A stretch of 5,626 bases of DNA from the NCBI GenBank assembly GCA_029882015.1, contig JAOULM010000035.1, positions 1 through 5,626 on the forward strand, written 5' to 3'. Shown piece after piece: positions 1 to 4,170 of this stretch. Origin of the DNA: Candidatus Nomurabacteria bacterium. GTDB lineage: Bacteria > Patescibacteriota > Minisyncoccia > Phycocordibacterales > UBA1006. Numbering within the stretch: position 1 is the first letter of the stretch; the number at the start of each line of letters is the position of its first letter. The position numbers and the translations under genes were made by a program. A model generated the notes under the pieces. That model was not told where the DNA came from. It made no database searches and worked only from the letters and a program-made list of their open reading frames with translations.

Positions 1-49
1 TGGAATAATTATAATGAACAACAATTTTTGTTTCATGGAGAAAGTGTAA
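1..49 (+). CDS. Possible 3' end of a plus-strand gene (C-terminus only)
   Basis: Starting at base 2, one plus-strand frame reads 15 codons (GIIIMNNNFCFMEKV) and ends in TAA at 47-49, four bases before a terminator stem that starts at 53. A stop codon directly ahead of a terminator is what the tail of a plus-strand gene would look like. It would converge on rnhA and share that terminator. The fragment is far too short to identify. A second frame stays open to 85-87 but runs through the hairpin, so it is less likely. This is a positional inference only. Confidence 0.25.
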   Translation, partial: GIIIMNNNFCFMEKV

Positions 50-52
50 CAA

Positions 53-78
53 AAAATCCCATATTCTTGTGGGATTTT
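53..78. terminator. Bidirectional rho-independent terminator between convergent genes
   Basis: A 9-bp stem AAAATCCCA (53-61) pairs with TGGGATTTT (70-78) around an 8-nt loop. On the minus strand the stem runs into six T residues (56-51), which suits termination of rnhA transcription. On the plus strand it ends in TTTT followed by CTAATTT, which would serve a gene ending at 49. Confidence 0.75.
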
Positions 79-97
79 CTAATTTAATATTTATTCT

Positions 98-127
98 CGT
101 CTTCCCGGGCACCGACCCGGGAAGACG
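98..127. repeat. Perfect 12-bp GC-rich inverted repeat downstream of rnhA
   Basis: CGTCTTCCCGGG (98-109) is the exact reverse complement of CCCGGGAAGACG (116-127), with loop CACCGA. It begins 10 nt past the rnhA stop on the transcribed strand. No T-tract follows on either side, so it is not a classic intrinsic terminator. The real terminator is at 53-78. The half-arm CCCGGGRAGACG recurs at 1435-1446 with one mismatch, which suggests a dispersed palindromic intergenic element that may stabilise the 3' end of the rnhA mRNA. Confidence 0.8.
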
Positions 128-137
128 TGGTAAGGGT

Positions 138-890
138 TTAACTATCAAGTGAAACCCCCCAGTCTTTCAAAATTTCTGTTTCGTGTTCGGCAGACAACGC
201 TTTGCGGAATTTTGCTTTTTTGCCTTTGACGCGTTCTTCGGTTTCGGACCAAGTTTTATGACGGACAACATCTCCGTCAACGAGTGATAAATATGAATGG
301 GCGGGTCCTGTTTTTTTCTCGCGCCCGACACCAGATTCGGCATCAATCATTTTTTCGTCGATTGATAAAATAGTTTGGATGGGATAGCTTGCCATGTTTC
401 CTCTGTACAGGTCGGGAATTTTCCCTGTGGCAAATTCAGTTGCAATCGTATCAACACGTTCGTTCCCAGGAATTCCAACATGCCCCGCAACATGTTTCCA
501 TTCGATTGTTCCTCCGTTTTTCTCGCGGGCACGAACCAATGCTAACATTGCTTCCCAAACCTGTTTATTTTTTACTGGTTCTTTTGCCGAAGTTTGCCAT
601 CCGTTACGTTCCCAACCAAAAACCCATTTTGTAATTCCCTTGATTACATATTTCGAGTCGGTCAAAATTACAATCGGAGCAGTATTATCCGCAGAGTATG
701 ACAAAGCTGAAACGATAGCCGTCATTTCCATTTCGTTGTTTGTAGTTGACTGCTTGTTTCCGCCCAGCTCGATTACCTCGGATAATTTTGGAAAAACCAG
801 AACAGCCCCCCATCCACCGGGTCCTGGATTCCCGCGTGATGATCCGTCTGTAAAAATAATTAATTTGTCTTTAAAATCTGATGATGTCAT
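138..890 (-). CDS. rnhA: Ribonuclease HI with C-terminal hybrid-binding-like extension
   Basis: 250 aa. It hydrolyses the RNA strand of RNA:DNA hybrids in the cytoplasm (primer and R-loop removal). Residues about 8-156 are a complete RNase H fold. The metal-binding and catalytic set is visible: D15 in FTDGSSRGNPGPGGWG, E55 in TTNNEMEM, D78 in LTDSKYV, H137 in AGHVGIPGNERVD, and D147. These match E. coli D10, E48, D70, H124 and D134. The family is usually about 150 aa, so some 95 residues are extra. After a linker (157-197), residues about 198-244 carry YLSLVDG, KTWSETEERVKG and AKFRKALS, which resemble the hybrid-binding/viroplasmin-type domain normally found at the N-terminus of RNase H1. 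The ATG at 890 is chosen because the longer frame to 974 would run through the upstream terminator and promoter, and a -10 box ends 7 nt before this ATG. No Shine-Dalgarno sequence is present. Confidence 0.95.
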   Translation of the reverse strand: MTSSDFKDKLIIFTDGSSRGNPGPGGWGAVLVFPKLSEVIELGGNKQSTTNNEMEMTAIVSALSYSADNTAPIVILTDSKYVIKGITKWVFGWERNGWQTSAKEPVKNKQVWEAMLALVRAREKNGGTIEWKHVAGHVGIPGNERVDTIATEFATGKIPDLYRGNMASYPIQTILSIDEKMIDAESGVGREKKTGPAHSYLSLVDGDVVRHKTWSETEERVKGKKAKFRKALSAEHETEILKDWGVSLDS

Positions 891-897
891 GCCAAAC

Positions 898-925
898 AGT
901 ATACCTGTAAGAGAATTTTCTGCAA
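898..925 (-). promoter_or_regulatory. rnhA promoter, predicted leaderless start
   Basis: On the minus strand there is a -35-like TTGCAG (920-925), a 16-nt spacer, then a -10 TATACT (898-903). Only seven bases (891-897) lie between the -10 box and the rnhA ATG. A normal start site would therefore fall on or next to the A of the ATG, giving a leaderless mRNA. The -35 overlaps the T-rich tail of the preceding terminator, so one transcription unit ends exactly where the next begins. Confidence 0.6.
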
Positions 926-955
926 AGAAAAAGCCTTGCGCACTGCGCAGGGCTT
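924..955 (-). terminator. Rho-independent terminator of the zinc-ribbon unit
   Basis: Bases 931-941 pair with 945-955 (11 bp, one G-T wobble, 3-nt loop). On the minus strand the stem ends in GGCTT and runs into TTTCTTT (930-924), a good U-tract. It starts 12 nt after the stop of the zinc-ribbon gene at 968. On the plus strand no T-tract follows, so it acts on the minus strand only. Confidence 0.8.
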
Positions 956-967
956 GAGGTAATATTA

Positions 968-1174
968 TTACCAATATTTTGGATCAGAATCAAGATTATT
1001 TTTTTCAGTTGGAACAAATACCGTCCCACAACTACCACAGTTGTAATGTGAGAAACGCGTAATTCTTTCCTCTTCTGCCACATCCAATGTAACCACATCA
1101 AAAATTGTCATTATTTTACCATCACAGTGTGGACAATTTTTTCCAGACTCTTTTGCTTTTGTTTCAGGTGCCAT
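968..1174 (-). CDS. Small zinc-ribbon protein, function unknown
   Basis: 68 aa. Two CxxC knuckles, C14-P-H-C17 and C46-G-S-C49, are 28 residues apart. This is the arrangement of a four-cysteine zinc ribbon, so one structural zinc ion is the likely ligand. The middle (residues about 20-45) could form the strands between the knuckles, and the C-terminus (PTEKNNLDSDPKYW) is polar. There is no signal peptide or membrane segment, so it is probably cytoplasmic. The spacing recalls the N-terminal zinc finger of YgiT/MqsA-type proteins, but no helix-turn-helix or toxin partner is seen and I do not claim that function. The start codon overlaps the end of the upstream gene by 11 nt, and a terminator follows at once, so the two small genes form one transcript. 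There is no Shine-Dalgarno sequence; translational coupling across the overlap is likely. Confidence 0.7.
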   Translation of the reverse strand: MAPETKAKESGKNCPHCDGKIMTIFDVVTLDVAEEERITRFSHYNCGSCGTVFVPTEKNNLDSDPKYW

Positions 1175-1343
1175 TATTTTGATTTTTGATTTTTTTCAAT
1201 TTACTCTTTTGGGTTTTATTTGTCAAACCATTAGAAACTTTTCTTTCTTCAGCAAGTTTCGCAACTGCTTTTTTGATTGTCGACAAATATACAGTTCCCT
1301 TTTTACCAAGATGTTGTATCTTTCTCACTTTTCTTCCGTCCAT
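1164..1343 (-). CDS. 59-aa Lys-rich basic protein, unknown function
   Basis: MDGRKVRKIQHLGKKG is followed by a probable helix (TVYLSTIKKAVAKLAEER) and a Lys/Asn/Gln-rich tail. The protein is strongly basic, with no Cys, Trp, signal peptide or membrane segment. Nucleic-acid binding is possible, but I recognise no family. An in-frame ATG at 1376 would add 11 residues (MYCSRESKLKN). It lies directly upstream of the -10 box at 1368-1373 and so would not be on the transcript, which is why the ATG at 1343 is preferred. This leaves a short A-rich leader without a Shine-Dalgarno sequence. It is the first gene of a two-gene unit and overlaps the zinc-ribbon gene by 11 nt. The 3' end is very A-rich, with a run of seven A at 1196-1190. 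That it is a real gene rests on its promoter, its coupling to the next gene, and the terminator after the pair. Confidence 0.55.
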   Translation of the reverse strand: MDGRKVRKIQHLGKKGTVYLSTIKKAVAKLAEERKVSNGLTNKTQKSKLKKIKNQNNGT

Positions 1344-1367
1344 ATTTTTTAGTTTTGATTCTCTAGA

Positions 1368-1396
1368 ACAATACATTTTTATTAAAAAATTGTCAA
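1368..1396 (-). promoter_or_regulatory. Promoter of the two-gene small-protein unit
   Basis: A consensus -35 TTGACA (rc of 1391-1396) is followed by a 17-nt spacer and a -10 TATTGT (rc of 1368-1373, four of six consensus bases). Transcription would start near 1361 and leave an A-rich leader of about 18 nt before the ATG at 1343. This is the only perfect -35 hexamer I found next to a gene here, and it fixes the start of the 59-aa gene. Confidence 0.65.
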
Positions 1397-1410
1397 ACCT
1401 AAAAAAGAAA

Positions 1411-1446
1411 AGATTCTGGATCCCTTGGCCTCTGCCCGGGGAGACG
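1411..1446. repeat. Degenerate CCCGGG-type intergenic repeat element
   Basis: The stretch begins AGATTCTGGATCCC and ends CCCGGGGAGACG (1435-1446). The last 12 bases match the right arm of the perfect inverted repeat at 116-127 in 11 of 12 positions. The left half pairs only weakly with the right, so this reads as a decayed or chimeric copy of a palindromic intergenic repeat. It lies upstream of the promoter at 1368-1396, in the gap between recJ and the small-protein unit. Confidence 0.4.
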
Positions 1447-1463
1447 AGTGGGATTTATGTTTT

Positions 1464-1515
1464 GTCATACTGAATTTAAGGTTAAGAAAATGCCCTAGGG
1501 TGTATTTCAGTATCT
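1464..1515. repeat. Palindromic repeat copy A, with 26-nt central insert
   Basis: The outer arms ATACTGAA (1467-1474) and TTCAGTAT (1506-1513) are perfect inverted repeats. The outer 13 bases on each side (1464-1476 and 1503-1515) match, in opposite orientation, the two 13-base halves of the element at 1536-1561, except for one substitution in each arm. Between the halves lie 26 extra bases (1477-1502), which contain the palindrome CCCTAGGG (1493-1500). It is non-coding and sits between recJ and the small-protein unit. Confidence 0.6.
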
Positions 1516-1535
1516 AAGGTTGTGAGAAATTAACG

Positions 1536-1561
1536 AGATCCTGAAATAAATTCAGGATGAC
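1536..1561. repeat. Palindromic repeat copy B, compact hairpin downstream of recJ
   Basis: ATCCTGAA (1538-1545) and TTCAGGAT (1551-1558) form a perfect 8-bp stem with loop ATAAA. It lies about 50 nt past the recJ stop on the recJ-transcribed strand. It has no U-tract, so it is a weak terminator at best. It matches the outer parts of 1464-1515 in inverted orientation. Short palindromes of this kind (CCTGAA..TTCAGG flanked by GAT and GAC) occur as dispersed intergenic repeats in many bacteria. Confidence 0.65.
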
Positions 1562-1610
1562 GGTGGTTGTGTTGCCTACCTACATAGGGGAGGAGGGCGG
1601 TGTCGCTTGG

Positions 1611-3332
1611 CTATCCAACATCAACAATCCGCAACCGCACTTCTTCGCGGCCCATGAAAAATGATTGTTCAATGTTGGCGATCAGATTTATTTTTTCTCC
1701 TGGTTCTAATTTCATATCATAGTCGGCGTCCGTTTTGAAAAATGCAATCGCACGCACTGTTTCACCAGTGGATTTTTTGAACGACAGTTCCAGATGATTT
1801 TTCTCCTTGCCGAACAGTTTCACCCCATCAATAATCACATCGGTAAACTGAAAAGTGGGTTTAGAATTCCCAACGCCAAACGGCGCCAGTTTTGCGATAT
1901 GCCCCCACGTTGTTCTGGACACATCATCCATCGACAATTCTGCATCTATTGTTTCCAGTACAATTTCAGATTCGGATTCGTGTTTCACACCATCATAAAC
2001 CCCGCGAAGTTTTTCCTCGAGAAAGTGAATTTGATCTGTGGTCGCAGTGAAACCGCCCGCACCATGGTGTCCGCCAAACTGAACCAGTGCATCTTTGTCC
2101 AATGCCTCCATCATACTGACAACACTGACGTCGCCGACCGACCGACATGACCCCTTGATTTTGTCTCCCTCGCGACTCCAAACATATGTGGTTACGTTAT
2201 GTTCCTCGACTAATTTCATAGCTATCAATCCCAACACACCCGCCGACCAATCTGGATCACCGACAACCAACACGCGGTCGATAGTAGCGTGAGCTAATTT
2301 TTTCTTGGCTTGTTTCATACTGTGTGCGACGACCAGTTTTCGTTTGTCATTCAATTTTACAAGATGGTCCACTGCATCGTGAATTCCCTGGCCAGACCCA
2401 GCCAAAACATCGAACGCATCGCGTGGGTGCGCCATACGTGATGCGGCGTTAATCCGCGGGGTTATCATAAATGTTATATCTTCTTCGGCGAGATTCCGTT
2501 GCTGAATTTTCATCTTGCGAAATAATTCAACCAGTCCGGGACGCTTGGTTAGACGCAAAACCTTCATTCCATAATAGGCAAAAATTCTATTTTCTTTTAC
2601 CAACGGAACCATGTCGGACAATGTTGCGATTCCCGCCATGTCCAGTAGCCATTTTTCAAATCCAATTGGTTCCAGTTTTTCTGCCATTGGATTTTTTGTT
2701 TCTGTTATTTTTTGGATCAAGGCGCGGACCAATTGGAACGCGACACCCGAACCACAAATCATAGGGTCAGGATAATCGGGAGATGTTTTTGGATTGACGA
2801 CCGCCAAGGCGTCCGGGATTTTTGCCAGCGGTTCGTGGTGATCGGTGATGATGACATCGATTCCTTGTTTTTGTGCATGGGCGACTTGGTCGACTGCTGT
2901 TATACCAACGTCGACTGTGATGATTAATTTTGTGTCGGTGGTTTTCATTTCGTCCACGGCCTCGGCATGAAATCCGTACCCCTCGTCGTGACGATGTGGG
3001 ATGTAATTATCAAAATTAGTGTAGCCGATTTTTTTAAAAAAATCATGCAAGATGACGCCCCCCGGAATTCCATCTGCATCAAAATCAGAATAAATATAAA
3101 TTTTCTCGTCGGCGTCTATGGCGCGCAAAATTCTGTCAGTGGCAACATCCATGTCGGATAATAAAAATGGATCGGATAAATTTTTATACTCTGGATTCAA
3201 AAATTCCTGCGCAGATTTGGCGTCAGTGATTCCGCGGTTGACCAATAATTTTTGTACCAGCTCGGGGTAGCTGGATAGTTCATTTTTCTGTTCTACGGAA
3301 ATCGGGTCCGCCAGCCCAAATCGTGGTGACAT
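1611..3332 (-). CDS. recJ: Single-stranded-DNA-specific exonuclease RecJ
   Basis: 573 aa, the usual RecJ length, complete. It degrades single-stranded DNA 5'->3' in recombinational and mismatch repair, in the cytoplasm. The DHH phosphoesterase domain shows D83-F-D85-A-D87-G, the RecJ signature YIPHRHDEGYG (110-120), VDVG (D141), D164-H165-H166, then ATLSDMVPL and PRINAASRM. The DHHA1 domain follows with VGDPDWSAGVLGLIA, GSCRSVG and GGHHGAGGF. The C-terminal OB-fold region contains LAPFGVGNSKPTF. The residue after DADGI is proline (DADGIPGG) where Thr or Ser is common. The ATG at 3332 is preferred. A longer frame starts at 3353 (seven more residues, MHDTIKT), but the TGATACAAT promoter element lies inside those codons. 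No Shine-Dalgarno sequence precedes either ATG. It is transcribed divergently from the HIT gene with a 73-nt gap. The function call is very sure; the start is moderately sure. Confidence 0.96.
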   Translation of the reverse strand: MSPRFGLADPISVEQKNELSSYPELVQKLLVNRGITDAKSAQEFLNPEYKNLSDPFLLSDMDVATDRILRAIDADEKIYIYSDFDADGIPGGVILHDFFKKIGYTNFDNYIPHRHDEGYGFHAEAVDEMKTTDTKLIITVDVGITAVDQVAHAQKQGIDVIITDHHEPLAKIPDALAVVNPKTSPDYPDPMICGSGVAFQLVRALIQKITETKNPMAEKLEPIGFEKWLLDMAGIATLSDMVPLVKENRIFAYYGMKVLRLTKRPGLVELFRKMKIQQRNLAEEDITFMITPRINAASRMAHPRDAFDVLAGSGQGIHDAVDHLVKLNDKRKLVVAHSMKQAKKKLAHATIDRVLVVGDPDWSAGVLGLIAMKLVEEHNVTTYVWSREGDKIKGSCRSVGDVSVVSMMEALDKDALVQFGGHHGAGGFTATTDQIHFLEEKLRGVYDGVKHESESEIVLETIDAELSMDDVSRTTWGHIAKLAPFGVGNSKPTFQFTDVIIDGVKLFGKEKNHLELSFKKSTGETVRAIAFFKTDADYDMKLEPGEKINLIANIEQSFFMGREEVRLRIVDVG

Positions 3333-3339
3333 AGTTTTG

Positions 3340-3348
3340 ATTGTATCA
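3340..3348 (-). promoter_or_regulatory. recJ extended -10 promoter element, predicted leaderless start
   Basis: The minus strand reads TGATACAAT (TGN plus -10 hexamer TACAAT at 3340-3345). Seven bases separate the hexamer from the ATG at 3332, the same distance as at rnhA. The -35 region (about 3362-3368) is poor, which fits an extended -10 promoter. The start site would fall on the ATG. Confidence 0.5.
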
Positions 3349-3369
3349 TGCAAGGTAGCTTGACGTTGT

Positions 3370-3397
3370 TTGCTACAATTTTATAAATTCGTATACT
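3370..3397 (+). promoter_or_regulatory. HIT gene promoter, short or no leader
   Basis: A -35-like TTGCTA (3370-3375), 16-nt spacer and -10 TATACT (3392-3397) leave eight bases before the ATG at 3406. That predicts a leaderless or nearly leaderless mRNA. An alternative in the same stretch is TTGACG (3360-3365), 16 nt, TATAAA (3382-3387), which would give a leader of about 12 nt. Either way the upstream in-frame ATG at 3370 lies inside the promoter and cannot be the start. The region also carries the divergent recJ promoter. Confidence 0.55.
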
Positions 3398-3405
3398 ATT
3401 TATAT

Positions 3406-3825
3406 ATGAATGAAAAAACAATCTTCAAGAAAATAATCGATGGTGAAATCCCCGCACACAAAGTTTACGAGGATGAAACCGTGTTGGCGTTTTTAGATGC
3501 TGCGCCGGTGAACATCGGACACACGCTGGTTATTCCAAAATCAGAACATGTAAATATCTATGAAACTCCTGATGATATATTGGCGCATATGATGGTTGTT
3601 GCTAAAAAAATAGCAAAATCTCTGAAGGAAAAATTAAATGCTGGTGGAGTAAACATTATCATGAACAACGATGATGTTGCGGGTCAAAAGGTATTCCACG
3701 CGCATATCCATATTGTTCCCCGTTTCGAGGGTGATGGACACAGACACTGGTTTGGGGCTCGGGGATACAATGCAGGCGAAGCTGAAATGGTCGCCGAGAA
3801 AATCAGCGATAGTTTGAATTCGTAA
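3406..3825 (+). CDS. HIT-family (histidine triad) nucleotide hydrolase/transferase
   Basis: 139 aa, a full-length HIT domain of the bacterial Hit/Hint branch. The histidine triad H98-A-H100-I-H102-I-V-P-R is intact; the central histidine is the nucleophile that forms the nucleotidyl intermediate in this family. Other family landmarks are IFKKIIDGEIP (6-16), VYEDETVLAFLD (20-31), GHTLVIPK (38-45) and AGQKVFHAH (92-100). Typical substrates are nucleoside phosphoramidates or dinucleoside polyphosphates; the sequence does not tell which. The two N-terminal cysteines of zinc-binding relatives (CIFCKI) are absent here (TIFKKI), so no N-terminal zinc site is expected. The ATG at 3406 fits the family's N-terminus and the promoter. 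It is divergent from recJ, and an acidic mini-gene follows 116 nt downstream with no clear terminator between, so read-through is possible. Confidence 0.95.
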   Translation: MNEKTIFKKIIDGEIPAHKVYEDETVLAFLDAAPVNIGHTLVIPKSEHVNIYETPDDILAHMMVVAKKIAKSLKEKLNAGGVNIIMNNDDVAGQKVFHAHIHIVPRFEGDGHRHWFGARGYNAGEAEMVAEKISDSLNS

Positions 3826-3905
3826 TTTTCCCCATACCCTTTTGGGGGCCCTTGCATCCTATTTCACTTTTTGATACAACTATAGAATCAATCTGAAAAT
3901 AGGGG

Positions 3906-3935
3906 TTGATCTTACCAGAAACATAACATTACAAA
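3906..3935 (+). promoter_or_regulatory. Candidate promoter of the acidic mini-protein gene
   Basis: TTGATC (3906-3911), an 18-nt spacer and TACAAA (3930-3935) leave six bases before the ATG at 3942. Each hexamer matches consensus at only four of six positions, so the call is tentative. The placement repeats the close -10-to-ATG spacing seen at rnhA, recJ and the HIT gene. The rest of 3826-3905 holds C/G-rich runs (CCCC..GGGGG) but no convincing terminator or RNA. Confidence 0.4.
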
Positions 3936-3941
3936 GTACGT

Positions 3942-4127
3942 ATGACTCACGAAGATGATGACCTGTTCGCATTAGGGGCAGATGAAATATTCGAAGACGA
4001 TGATGATGCGTTGTTGGACGACGACGAAGATTCCGAGGACGACGATGACATCCCCGACGAGAACGAAGACCCCTATGGCTACACAGAAGCCGACTATATG
4101 GGCTATGCCGAAAGGGATGATACATAA
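3942..4127 (+). CDS. Extremely acidic 61-aa protein, unknown function
   Basis: Thirty of 61 residues are acidic (21 Asp, 9 Glu), with a single Arg (R58), no Lys and no Cys, so net charge is about -29. Three Asp runs (5-7, 19-22, 33-36) and DDDED (26-30) make up the core. The C-terminal part, from PYGY at 44 to the end, is Tyr-rich (Y45, Y47, Y52, Y55). A short N-terminal stretch (LFALGADEIF) is the only hydrophobic patch. It is probably largely disordered, without signal peptide or membrane segment. Candidate roles (unproven) are nucleic-acid mimicry, binding a basic partner, or divalent-cation binding. Asp is encoded by mixed GAC and GAT, so the runs are not a simple recent triplet expansion. 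It has a candidate promoter just upstream and a strong terminator 12 nt after the stop, which supports it as a real gene. I recognise no family. Confidence 0.75.
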   Translation: MTHEDDDLFALGADEIFEDDDDALLDDDEDSEDDDDIPDENEDPYGYTEADYMGYAERDDT

Positions 4128-4139
4128 AACCCGTCAATC

Positions 4140-4166
4140 AAAAAACCACCTAGACGGTGGTTTTTT
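4140..4166. terminator. Strong bidirectional rho-independent terminator
   Basis: AAAAAACCACC (4140-4150) and GGTGGTTTTTT (4156-4166) form a perfect 11-bp stem around loop TAGAC, with a six-base T-run on each strand. It ends plus-strand transcription after the acidic gene (stop at 4127). It also ends minus-strand transcription after the 83-aa gene, whose stop is at 4171, only four bases away. Confidence 0.9.
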
Positions 4167-4170
4167 GTTA

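Noticed and set aside
394..957. Open frame of 187 codons on the plus strand antisense to rnhA
   Set aside because: It lies wholly opposite the well-supported RNase HI gene, has low-complexity composition (Pro/Phe/Ser-rich) and no recognisable domain; it is a shadow of the rnhA codon pattern.
890..974. Longer RNase HI start at 974
   Set aside because: The added 28 residues would be encoded by the terminator hairpin and promoter; the RNase H fold begins just after the internal ATG at 890.
968..1174. Assignment of the zinc-ribbon protein as an MqsA-type antitoxin
   Set aside because: Only the CxxC spacing is similar; there is no DNA-binding domain and the adjacent protein does not resemble an MqsR toxin.
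1186..1200. Possible programmed frameshift or transcriptional slippage joining the 59-aa and zinc-ribbon genes at a run of seven A
   Set aside because: The downstream frame is open across the A run and a +1 shift would fuse the proteins, but seven A is short for slippage, no stimulatory structure is seen, and the zinc-ribbon gene has its own ATG; simple overlap coupling explains it.
3828..3860. Terminator-like CCCC..GGGG structure after the HIT gene
   Set aside because: The stem is only four base pairs with a 10-nt loop and is followed by GCCCTTGC, not a T-tract.
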